A stretch of 64,000 nucleotides of DNA from Bacteroidales bacterium UBA1680 (GTDB lineage Bacteria; Bacteroidota; Bacteroidia; Bacteroidales; UBA932). The notes under the pieces were generated by a model. The model saw nothing but the letters and a program-made list of their open reading frames with translations. It was not told where the DNA came from and did no database searches. The stretch covers positions 158,759-222,758 of the forward strand of contig DCKG01000015.1 of the NCBI GenBank assembly GCA_002320605.1. The letters are read 5' to 3'. The translations under genes and the position numbers were made by a program. How positions within the stretch are numbered: the stretch's first letter is position 1; every line of letters begins with the position of its first letter. Below, piece after piece: positions 55,909 to 63,520 of the stretch.

Positions 55909-56973
55909 ATGTTCTCATTCAGAACCACATCCCTGGAAAACCAGCTCGACAGAGCCCTGCTAGACGGCAAGGTAGGCTGCTTCTGCACCCAGAACTGCTG
56001 GGATACAGCCAGCCATAAATACATGTACGAACTGTTCCAGGGACGTGGGAACCTGAAAGCCCTCTTCACTCCGCGTGATGCGGAACTGACCCCTGAAACC
56101 AACCACATAATATTCAGCGTCAACGATCTTGACGGTCTAGACGCAGTGGTCGTTGAAATCCAAGACGTAGGTGCAAGATATTTCAATTACACTAAAGACG
56201 TTTTCACATTGATGGGAACGCTGTCTTCAATGGAGACCCCTCCAGCTCTCTACATCGTAGACCACATCAACCCAGCCGGTAGAATAGTCGAAGGCTCTAT
56301 GCCTGACGGGAAATCGGAACAGCATATTCCTAAAGTAGCTCACCGCCACGGCCTCACCCTAGGCGAGCTTTGCAACATCTACTATTCCGAGCTCGGCGGG
56401 AAATTCGCCCTCCACGTCATATCAGCTCTAGCGAACGACGCAACCCGGCAAATTCTCCCTTGGACCATCGCACCAGCATCGGACATTCCAGGAATGTTCA
56501 CTTGCTACATGTACTCCGGCGGAGGCCTTTGGAATAACACCAGCATCACTCCCGGAATAGGCACGGCAAGGCCATATGAATATTTCGGGGCGCCTTTCAT
56601 CCGCCACTCCGTACTCGATGTCCTTCCTGCGCCGGCGGGGGTCCTGATGCGTCCATGCTCGTTCACCCCTGCGGCAGGCCGCTATGCTTGCCAGAAATGC
56701 TATGGCTACCAGATAATGCTCCAGCCTGGAGCGGAATATCATTCTCTGCTCCACACTCTCCAGCTGATAAGATATTTCCTAGAAAGATATCCTCAGTTCG
56801 AGCTGTTCGACGAATTCGAGGCAAAGCTATCCGATCCCGGGATGATGGAATATCTTCATGGTGCCATCTCGTTCCAGGAGCTTCGGGAGCACGTCAAAGT
56901 CGAGGAGCAGAAATGGATCCGGAAAGCCAAGCGATACTCTCTCTACGATGACACCCCATACCGAATAAAATGA
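55909..56973 (+). CDS. DUF1343/NamZ-like (GH171-type) exo-beta-N-acetylmuramidase, cytoplasmic form
   Basis: About 354 residues. Family blocks include LDRALLDGKVGCFCTQNCWD, VVEIQDVGARYFNYTKDVFT with the conserved D-x-G-x-R-x2-Y, LYIVDHINPAGRIVEGSMPD, and GLTLGELCNIYYSELGG. NamZ enzymes release N-acetylmuramic acid from the ends of peptidoglycan fragments. Unlike the exported members there is no signal peptide with the ATG start, so the protein should act in the cytoplasm, perhaps on imported muropeptides; its place after glmM fits amino-sugar recycling. The start at 55909 avoids translating the repeat. Confidence 0.82.
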   Translation: MFSFRTTSLENQLDRALLDGKVGCFCTQNCWDTASHKYMYELFQGRGNLKALFTPRDAELTPETNHIIFSVNDLDGLDAVVVEIQDVGARYFNYTKDVFTLMGTLSSMETPPALYIVDHINPAGRIVEGSMPDGKSEQHIPKVAHRHGLTLGELCNIYYSELGGKFALHVISALANDATRQILPWTIAPASDIPGMFTCYMYSGGGLWNNTSITPGIGTARPYEYFGAPFIRHSVLDVLPAPAGVLMRPCSFTPAAGRYACQKCYGYQIMLQPGAEYHSLLHTLQLIRYFLERYPQFELFDEFEAKLSDPGMMEYLHGAISFQELREHVKVEEQKWIRKAKRYSLYDDTPYRIK

Positions 56974-57003
56974 ACGCAATAAAACTAACCGCGAATTATT
57001 TTT

Positions 57004-58296
57004 ATGCAATTTTTAGTAATCATCTTCGCATTAGCAATATCTACGTTGCTCGGAATAGTACTCATTCCGAGGATAATGATTATCTCAGAAAAGAAGAATT
57101 TATACGATTCAACTAACGTTAGGAAAATCCACAACGGCAAGATTTCCAGGCTCGGAGGCGTAAGTTTTTTCCCTAACTTGCTCATCACGCTCAGCATAAC
57201 TCTCGCGCTCACATTCTGGCTCTCCCAAGACGGGATGATTAGCATTCCCACACGCACAGATACCACCTTCTTTTACATCGAATTCTTGCTCATGTGCGCC
57301 AGCATGTCCATTCTTTTCCTGGTCGGGCTTGCAGACGACCTGGTCGGGGTTCGCTACAGGATAAAATTCATTTTCCAGATAGTCAGCTGCATTCTCATAA
57401 TGACGGCAGGCGTTAGGCTCACCGACTTCTGCGGCTTTTGGGGACTATATTCCATTCCGACATGGCTAGGCATAGGACTGTCTTTCTTAGTTATCATATT
57501 CCTAACCAATGCCATCAACCTCATAGATGGAGTGGACGGGCTTGCGTCGGGGCTTGCCATCATCTCTCTCCTCGCCTTCATGTTAGTATTCACTAAAGGC
57601 GGGCTGCTATACTATTCCGAATGTTGCGCCGCATTACTTGGCACTCTTGCAATATTCTGGTTATACAACACCTTCGGCGACAGCACCAAAGGCAAGAAAA
57701 TATTCATGGGCGATTCCGGAAGCCTCTCTCTCGGGTTCATGCTGAGCTTTCTGCTGATTAAGCTGAATCAGAACGTCGGCTCGCAGAAGAATCCTCTCTG
57801 CTATGAAGATATGGTTCTAGCAGCCTCCACGCTCATAGTGCCCGTATTCGATGCGCTCAGGGTAGCCGGCTTCAGGGTGCTGAACAGGCGGAACCCTTTC
57901 CTTCCAGACAAGAACCACATACACCACAGGTTGAACAGGGCTGGCATGCGGAAAATGGAGGTCATGGTCAGCATCATTATCTTCGACATATTCTTCATGG
58001 CACTGAATTATGCCCTGGCATTCTATCTTAACATCACATGGATTCTTCTGATAGACATCTTTGCATGGACGCTGGCGCACAGGATGCTCTCTCGCAGGAT
58101 GAAGGCATACGAGGTGAAGAACCACATGGCTCACGACATTGCCGGCAACCAGTTTGCAATCATGAACCCTGCCCATTACGGCATGTGCCTCGAGAGCAAC
58201 TTCATCGTCACCAAGACCCCCGAAGAATCCGCCCTCCTCGGCAACTACGAAATCCACGCCCTCGAAGACCTCGAAGACACCACCCCCTCATCCTGA
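57004..58296 (+). CDS. WecA/TagO-type undecaprenyl-phosphate sugar-1-phosphate transferase (glycosyltransferase family 4, MraY-like)
   Basis: A 430-residue membrane enzyme with about ten or eleven helices. Catalytic motifs: GLADDLVGVRYRIK (DD, about 101-114), NAINLIDGVDGLASGLAIIS (about 168-187), MGDSGSLSLGFM (about 235-246) and the HIHHRL motif of the cytoplasmic loop (about 306). It transfers a GlcNAc- or FucNAc-type phosphate to the lipid carrier, starting synthesis of an O-antigen or capsule repeat. The C-terminal 60 residues are a soluble tail. It is close to the fucosamine cluster at 59904-64000, though on the opposite strand. Confidence 0.88.
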   Translation: MQFLVIIFALAISTLLGIVLIPRIMIISEKKNLYDSTNVRKIHNGKISRLGGVSFFPNLLITLSITLALTFWLSQDGMISIPTRTDTTFFYIEFLLMCASMSILFLVGLADDLVGVRYRIKFIFQIVSCILIMTAGVRLTDFCGFWGLYSIPTWLGIGLSFLVIIFLTNAINLIDGVDGLASGLAIISLLAFMLVFTKGGLLYYSECCAALLGTLAIFWLYNTFGDSTKGKKIFMGDSGSLSLGFMLSFLLIKLNQNVGSQKNPLCYEDMVLAASTLIVPVFDALRVAGFRVLNRRNPFLPDKNHIHHRLNRAGMRKMEVMVSIIIFDIFFMALNYALAFYLNITWILLIDIFAWTLAHRMLSRRMKAYEVKNHMAHDIAGNQFAIMNPAHYGMCLESNFIVTKTPEESALLGNYEIHALEDLEDTTPSS

Positions 58297-58309
58297 AACA
58301 CCCCCCACG

Positions 58310-58332
58310 GCATATTCACCATCTGCCCAATT
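58310..58332. repeat. Perfect 23-bp direct repeat, left of higBA
   Basis: The string GCATATTCACCATCTG and the seven bases after it are identical at 59374-59396. This copy begins 14 nt after the stop of the WecA-type gene. The two copies are 1064 bp apart and enclose the HigB/HigA genes. Confidence 0.85.
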
Positions 58333-58413
58333 GCAACGCCCCGGTACCCGGCCCCAGGAATATTCCCAATTGCCATCCCTTGATCCACGCCCAGAGAAAA
58401 CGCAATTCGACAT

Positions 58414-58445
58414 TTTGCGAATTTCGGCAAATTGATATATATTTG
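58414..58445 (+). promoter_or_regulatory. Consensus promoter of the higBA module
   Basis: TTTG (58414-58417), a 20-nt spacer and TATATTTG (58438-58445) match the Bacteroidota consensus fully. The predicted start, near 58450, coincides with the ATG of the toxin gene, so the transcript would have no or almost no leader. Confidence 0.7.
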
Positions 58446-58449
58446 TACT

Positions 58450-58770
58450 ATGATTGTGGAGTTTGAGAAGGAATATTTACTGGACTTGTATGAACACGGG
58501 AAGTCTAATGACAAGCATCATCGTTTTCAGCCATAAGTGATTAGAGGATACATCAAAGCGATCAATTTATTAAAAACGGCACCACAGCTTGAATCGCTTT
58601 ATCCCATACGCTCTCTGAACTTTGAGGCTTTACTTGGAAAAAAAGAAGGTCTATGCTCAGTTAGAGCAAACGGCAAATATAGAATTGAATTTACTGCTCA
58701 TTCAACAGAGTTTGGAGACGACAAAGTAACAATCTGCAATATTTTTGAGCTCACCAATCATTACGATTAA
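58450..58770 (+). pseudogene. higB: HigB/RelE-type toxin gene interrupted by a nonsense codon
   Basis: A continuous frame of 106 codons can be read from the ATG at 58450: MIVEFEKEYLLDLYEHGKSN, then DKHHRFQP, a TAA stop at 58534-58536, then VIRGYIKAINLLKTAPQLES ... and ...CSVRANGKYRIEFTA. Family members carry Gln at the stop position (RFQPQV-like), so a CAA to TAA change is the simple reading. The rest, including the catalytic-type RVN-x-YRIEF region, is intact. A GTG right after the stop (58537) could allow re-initiation, giving a 77-residue toxin lacking the first 29 residues. It is followed 14 nt later by the antitoxin. Confidence 0.75.
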
Positions 58771-58784
58771 AAAAGGATTCAATT

Positions 58785-59120
58785 ATGGCTAAGAACAAAA
58801 AAACTGCTGATGAAATCACTCCTGCTATTTTGATACACCCAGGAGAAATGATAAAAGACGAGTTAGAAGCACGAGGGATGACACAAAAAGACCTGGCGAA
58901 TAAGCTAGGAATATCATACACCGTGTTCAACGAAGTTCTAAATGGGAAGAGACCAGTATCTACTGAACTGGCTCTCATGCTCGAAGCCCTGTGGGGCATT
59001 GATGCCCACATCTGGCTAAAGCTCCAGGCAAACTATAACATGGGAAGTAAGCGCAAGGATAAGGCTTTCATGCAGCACCTGCAAGAACTGAAGAATATGG
59101 CTGCCGCTTCCCTACTCTAG
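58785..59120 (+). CDS. higA: HigA-type antitoxin (helix-turn-helix XRE family)
   Basis: A 111-residue protein with the HigA start ILIHPGEMIKDELEARGMTQ followed by KDLANKLGISYTVFNEVLNG, a helix-turn-helix, then KRPVSTELALMLEALWGIDA and HIWLKLQANYNM. It would repress the module and neutralise HigB. The gene looks complete, although its toxin partner carries a premature stop. It lies in the toxin-first order normal for higBA. The 23-bp direct repeat ends 276 nt after it. Confidence 0.92.
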   Translation: MAKNKKTADEITPAILIHPGEMIKDELEARGMTQKDLANKLGISYTVFNEVLNGKRPVSTELALMLEALWGIDAHIWLKLQANYNMGSKRKDKAFMQHLQELKNMAAASLL

Positions 59121-59508
59121 GAACACGACCGCCATGTCTGCCAATCAGCCGAATTCTGAATTCCATCAGGAGATCCGAATATGAAAATCATTGAATTGAG
59201 TTTCCATGCCATTTAAGGGGTGCTGCTGTCCTGACGTGTTTCGCTGCCCATGCAGAAAATCTGCACATTCGGCAATTGTGCATTTGAGAGGTTCCTGCTG
59301 GCTATGGAGTGAATTTACCCACGGTTTGCTTAGGGGGCAAATTCGGCCCATCGCCACTGCACGCTGCACCAACGCATATTCACCATCTGCCCAATTATCA
59401 GGGAACGATGCTCATTTTTCGTTCTGAGCAAACGGAGGTTATGAAATACTAAACGATTGCCCTGTCCGAATCCAATTCCCGATTGCTCGATACAATCCGA
59501 AATCCAAC
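59121..59508. other. Intergenic stretch with the right-hand direct repeat
   Basis: No gene was recognised. It contains small palindromes such as TGCAGAAAATCTGCA (59253-59267) and the right copy of the 23-bp direct repeat. The convergent genes on each side (higA and wbuC) end here; no strong terminator was seen. Confidence 0.4.
59374..59396. repeat. Perfect 23-bp direct repeat, right of higBA
   Basis: Identical to 58310-58332 in the same orientation; the bases on either side differ. It marks the other edge of the toxin-antitoxin segment. Confidence 0.85.
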
Positions 59509-59901
59509 CTACTTCTTCAGGAAATCCTTGTCTGCGTTGGGGTTATACCAACCGTCTTTCGCCTCGAAGATCACCGCCGGCTCGATGACCTCCAGGCTGT
59601 GCCACTCGTTCTTCTCGACCTGCACGCCATACGCACCCTCTTTATGGTCTAGCCGAATCCTCTTCACCTCCCTGCCCTCATCGTCATAAATCAGAACATC
59701 AATCACCCCACGAAGCAGAATCTGCGTCTCCGAAGTATCATGATGCCTGTGAATCGGAATCACAGTCCCCATTTCAAGCGCATTCAGCATCCGCTGAGAC
59801 CCATCAGCCTCCGAATTCCGCAAGTCGTAATTCATCCTCAACCTCGGCGACCCCTTCGCCAACACCCGAATGCTATCCAGTAATTTATCGTCTATCAACA
59901 T
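59509..59901 (-). CDS. wbuC: WbuC-family cupin-fold protein
   Basis: A 130-residue cupin. The metal-binding barrel is visible in VIPIHRHHDTSETQILLRGV (His-x-His-His...Glu type) and the second cupin motif near KNEWHSLEVIEPAVIFEAKD. The start RLRMNYDLRNSEADGSQRML is family-like. WbuC genes accompany wbuB and the fnl genes in O-antigen clusters, but their activity is unknown. It lies 2 nt after wbuB. It is the last gene of the cluster. Confidence 0.85.
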   Translation of the reverse strand: MLIDDKLLDSIRVLAKGSPRLRMNYDLRNSEADGSQRMLNALEMGTVIPIHRHHDTSETQILLRGVIDVLIYDDEGREVKRIRLDHKEGAYGVQVEKNEWHSLEVIEPAVIFEAKDGWYNPNADKDFLKK

Positions 59902-59903
59902 AA

Positions 59904-61118
59904 TTATTTCTCTATCAGATTATACAGCCTATCAAAACAAACAGCCTTACGGAAATATTTATCGTAATATTCCAATCCAGCCTTTCCCATAGCAGCCAAC
60001 TTTTCTTTTGGGAATTTGCTCATTTTCAAAATATTGTCAGCAAACGCCTTGGCATCACCAGCGTCCGCGCAGAGTCCGCACCCAGACTCTTTCACTATGT
60101 TCTGCGCCTCCCCGTCAATCATAGCAGCGATGGGCTTCCCTGTAGCCATGTAAGATTGAAGTTTGGCAGGCACTGTCAGCCTAAAAATCAAATCACTTTT
60201 CAAAGAGAGGAAGAGTACATCAGCATCATTACTGATTGCAGGAATATAATCAAGCGGGTACCTTCCAAGCCAGAAAACAGTCTCCTCTAGATCTTTGTCC
60301 TTTATGGCATCAGTAACCCATTGACGCTTCCTTCCATCTCCAACAATCAAAAACTTAATATTTTTGTAATCCTTTAACAACTCAGCCGCCTTAATGACTT
60401 GCTCGAAATCTTGAGCTTCCCCGACATTTCCTGTGAACATGACGCGGAATCCATCTGGCAGACGAGGAAGATTCCTGTCCAGTCTGACCTCAGAAGGGTT
60501 CTCGAATACAGATTCAGCCCAATTAGGAAAATATTCAATCTTATCCTCATAATCACCCTTTGCAAGAATCGACTCTCTGAACCCGTTAGAACTGATTAAT
60601 ATCTTCTCAGATTCCCTGTACATTTGCCTCGTCATGCGAGTGAAAATTCCAAGAATATGTTTATTGTTTATTCCTCCTGCAGCCTGAAGACTTTCAGGCC
60701 ACAAATCCAAGACCCAGAAATACATCGGACAATGGCACATTGCCCTGACTACCAATGCAGGATAACCCTGAGTGATTGGTGATGTCTCATGCACGAAGAC
60801 GGCATCGTACTTACGGAACAGAGCCATTAAGAAAGCCCAGATTGAAGCGATAAGCGCCCAGCTTAAATAATTCAATGCGAGCATCATTCCGCCACCTTTG
60901 CCACGAGGAATCAAGAAAGCCCTGTAAATTGACACTCCATTTATCCTCTCGTGCCTTTTCTTTAATATGCCGTATCCTTTATAGAATTTCCCCTGTGGAT
61001 AATTTGGAATGCCAGTCAGCACCGTAACGTCATGTCCACGCCTCGATAGTTCAAAAGCGATGTCATTGCTTTTGAAGTTCTCTGGCTGAAAGTATTGCGT
61101 TACTACAAGAATTTTCAC
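59904..61118 (-). CDS. wbuB: WbuB-like glycosyltransferase (GT4)
   Basis: A 404-residue GT-B enzyme. The N-terminal domain starts MKILVVTQYFQPENFKSNDI, and the region HDVTVLTGIPNYPQGKFYKG is characteristic of WbuB. The C-terminal domain has RVMFTGNVGEAQDFEQVIKA and YMATGKPIAAMIDGEAQNIV followed by a conserved Glu-x7-Gly-like region that binds the nucleotide sugar. It likely adds N-acetyl-L-fucosamine, as in E. coli O26-type clusters. It is 9 nt after fnlC on the same strand. A short hydrophobic stretch (about 83-105) may bind the membrane. Confidence 0.85.
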   Translation of the reverse strand: MKILVVTQYFQPENFKSNDIAFELSRRGHDVTVLTGIPNYPQGKFYKGYGILKKRHERINGVSIYRAFLIPRGKGGGMMLALNYLSWALIASIWAFLMALFRKYDAVFVHETSPITQGYPALVVRAMCHCPMYFWVLDLWPESLQAAGGINNKHILGIFTRMTRQMYRESEKILISSNGFRESILAKGDYEDKIEYFPNWAESVFENPSEVRLDRNLPRLPDGFRVMFTGNVGEAQDFEQVIKAAELLKDYKNIKFLIVGDGRKRQWVTDAIKDKDLEETVFWLGRYPLDYIPAISNDADVLFLSLKSDLIFRLTVPAKLQSYMATGKPIAAMIDGEAQNIVKESGCGLCADAGDAKAFADNILKMSKFPKEKLAAMGKAGLEYYDKYFRKAVCFDRLYNLIEK

Positions 61119-61127
61119 TTTAGAATG

Positions 61128-62306
61128 CTAGTATTTCCTCCAGACCATCTTATTTACGATGCCAGTGTAGGATTGGATAATCTTCACGACTTTCGTGCTG
61201 ACGTTCTCCTCAACGTAATCGGGAACCGGGATACCGTAATCACCGTTGCGGTTCATCTCAACCGCTGTGTCAACCGCCTGGAGAAGACTCTTTTCGTTGA
61301 TTCCCGCTATAATGAAGCATCCTTTGTCAAGAGCTTCTGGACGTTCAGTGCTAGTGCGTATGCAGACAGCAGGAAATGAATGACCTACTGAGGTGAAGAA
61401 GCTACTCTCCTCTGGAAGAGTTCCCGAATCAGACACAACTGCAAAAGCGTTCATCTGAAGGCAGTTGTAGTCATGGAATCCTAAAGGTTCGTGCTGGATG
61501 ACTCTCGGATCGAGCTTGAAGCCGCTTTGCTCAAGACGCTTCCTTGAACGTGGATGGCACGAGTACAGGACAGGCATGTCGTATTTCTCTGCCATCTTAT
61601 TTATTGCACTGAAAAGAGAAGTGAAATTCTTTTCAGTGTCTATGTTCTCCTCGCGGTGTGCGCTGAGCAGGATGTAGTGGCCTTTTTCCAGACCAAGGCG
61701 ATTATGGACATCGGAAGCCTCAATCTCTGCGAGGTTCTCGTGCAGGACCTCAGCCATCGGAGAGCCCGTGACAAATGTGCGTTCCTTCGGAAGACCGGTA
61801 TCTGCTAAATAGCGGCGAGCATGTTCGCTATACGCCATATTCACGTCAGAAATAATGTCCACGATGCGGCGGTTGGTCTCTTCAGGAAGGCATTCGTCCT
61901 TGCAACGGTTACCGGCTTCCATGTGAAAGATGGGAATATGGAGCCTCTTGGCCCCGATGACGCTCAGGCACGAATTTGTGTCGCCCAGCACCAGAACGGC
62001 ATCGGGTTTCGTCTCAACCATCAGCTTGTAGCTGCAATCTATGATGTTGCCCATGGTGGCACCAAGATCTTCACCTACCGCATCCATATAAACTTCTGGA
62101 TCGGTAAGTTTTAGGTCACGGAAAAAGATTCCATTCAGGTTGTAGTCGTAGTTCTGGCCCGTGTGGGCAAGCAGGACATCGAAGTATTTCCGGCATTTGT
62201 TGATGACAGCGGCTAGACGGATGATCTCAGGCCTGGTACCCACGATGATGAGCAGCTTAAGCTTGCCGTTGTCTGCGAAATGGATATTTGAATAATCTGT
62301 GTTCAT
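61128..62306 (-). CDS. fnlC: UDP-N-acetylglucosamine 2-epimerase-type enzyme for UDP-L-FucNAc synthesis
   Basis: About 392 residues, GT-B-fold non-hydrolysing 2-epimerase. Motifs: KLLIIVGTRPEIIRLAAVIN, LLAHTGQNYDYNL, VLVLGDTNSCLSVIGAKRLH, HMEAGNRCKDECLPEETNRR, and SAHREENIDTEKNFTS. Clusters with the two genes upstream (fnlB and fnlA) identify it as FnlC/WbjD rather than WecB, the step giving UDP-N-acetyl-L-fucosamine. The start is set at the ATG at 62306, 14 nt after the fnlB stop; a longer reading adds 21 residues unlike the family. Confidence 0.88.
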   Translation of the reverse strand: MNTDYSNIHFADNGKLKLLIIVGTRPEIIRLAAVINKCRKYFDVLLAHTGQNYDYNLNGIFFRDLKLTDPEVYMDAVGEDLGATMGNIIDCSYKLMVETKPDAVLVLGDTNSCLSVIGAKRLHIPIFHMEAGNRCKDECLPEETNRRIVDIISDVNMAYSEHARRYLADTGLPKERTFVTGSPMAEVLHENLAEIEASDVHNRLGLEKGHYILLSAHREENIDTEKNFTSLFSAINKMAEKYDMPVLYSCHPRSRKRLEQSGFKLDPRVIQHEPLGFHDYNCLQMNAFAVVSDSGTLPEESSFFTSVGHSFPAVCIRTSTERPEALDKGCFIIAGINEKSLLQAVDTAVEMNRNGDYGIPVPDYVEENVSTKVVKIIQSYTGIVNKMVWRKY

Positions 62307-62319
62307 GTTTCTTTTTTTG

Positions 62320-63519
62320 TCAGACTTTTTCGCCAAAGGTGTCGGGCTTCTCCGAGTCGAAGACTTCATTGCACCAAATGACTGTCACCATATCTTCTGT
62401 GTCAGAGAGGTTGATGAGGTTGTGAGTGTAGCCTGGGAGAGTCAATACGGCTTCAGGCCTGTCACCAGAGACTTCGTACGTCAGGATCTCATCTGTACCC
62501 AGTTTGCGCTGTTCTATGAGTCCATGACCTTTTACTACCACGAAGGCTTCGACCTTGGTGTTATGCCAATGCTGACCTTTTGTGATGCCTGGCTTACTAA
62601 TGTTCAAGCTTACCTGTCCGCCTTCTGAAAAGTGGAACAATTCAGTGAAACTGCCCCTCTGGTCGATGTTTGCTTTGAGGGAATAGGCTGCCTTGTCTTT
62701 CGGGAGGTAGCTCAAGAAAGTGGAATAGAGCTTCTTCCCGAAAGTGCCCGATTTTGTAGCAGGAACTTCGAGGGTCTCGCTTTGGCTGCGGAACTGATGC
62801 AGAAGGTCGGCTATCTCGCCCAAAGTGACATGATGCGAGACTGGGACAAAGCAGTATTTTCCATCGTCCGCAGGCCTAGGCTCCATACCCTCGAATTCGC
62901 AGCGATGTTCCTTGCCTTCCAAGGCTGCAAGCATTTCCGCGACAAGGTCATCAATGTAGACAAGATCCAGTTCTGTTTTTGGGTCGTTGACCTGTATCGG
63001 AAGGTCGTTTGCGATGTTGTTACAGAATGTAGCCACGACGCTGTTGTAGTTCGGCCGACACCACTTCCCGAAAAGATTCGAAAAACGATAGACCAGAACT
63101 TTCGCTCCGGTCTGCGCTCCGTAGGCAAACATGAGCTCTTCACCAGCTTTCTTGCTCTTACCATACTCGCTGCCTTCGAACCGGCCCTGAAGTGTCGCCT
63201 GAATGGATGAAGAAATCATTATCGGGCAGGTGTTGTCGTGGGTCTTCAGTGTATCAAGCAAAGTGGATGCAAATCCGAAGTTCCCTTTCATGAATTCTTC
63301 GGGATCTTTCGGGCGATTGACCCCAGCAAGATTGAAGACAAAATCGGCCTTCCCACAGGCTTCTTCGAGTAGTCCGTGAGGTGAGTCAATGTCATATTCA
63401 TAGATTCCTTCTATGTGTAGCCCCGGATGAGTGCGGTCCTTTCCGTCGCGGATGTTCTTCAGCGAAGCACACAGGTTCTTTCCCACGAACCCTTTTGCAC
63501 CAGTAACAAGAATGTCCAT
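62320..63519 (-). CDS. fnlB: NAD-dependent sugar reductase with C-terminal cupin (CapF/FnlB type)
   Basis: A 399-residue two-domain protein. The N-terminal Rossmann domain has ILVTGAKGFVGKNLCASL (about 3-20) and the YGKSKKAGEE catalytic Tyr-x3-Lys block (about 118-127). From about residue 280 comes a cupin domain (GQHWHNTKVEAFVVVKGHGL, LPGYTHNLINLSD with metal-binding His). This is the CapF/FnlB design, which reduces the 4-keto intermediate on the path to UDP-L-FucNAc. It begins 1 nt after the fnlA stop and is followed by fnlC. Confidence 0.9.
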   Translation of the reverse strand: MDILVTGAKGFVGKNLCASLKNIRDGKDRTHPGLHIEGIYEYDIDSPHGLLEEACGKADFVFNLAGVNRPKDPEEFMKGNFGFASTLLDTLKTHDNTCPIMISSSIQATLQGRFEGSEYGKSKKAGEELMFAYGAQTGAKVLVYRFSNLFGKWCRPNYNSVVATFCNNIANDLPIQVNDPKTELDLVYIDDLVAEMLAALEGKEHRCEFEGMEPRPADDGKYCFVPVSHHVTLGEIADLLHQFRSQSETLEVPATKSGTFGKKLYSTFLSYLPKDKAAYSLKANIDQRGSFTELFHFSEGGQVSLNISKPGITKGQHWHNTKVEAFVVVKGHGLIEQRKLGTDEILTYEVSGDRPEAVLTLPGYTHNLINLSDTEDMVTVIWCNEVFDSEKPDTFGEKV

Positions 63520-63520
63520 A

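Noticed and set aside
62307..62369. 21-residue N-terminal extension of FnlC
   Set aside because: It overlaps the end of fnlB in another frame and is a basic, non-family segment.
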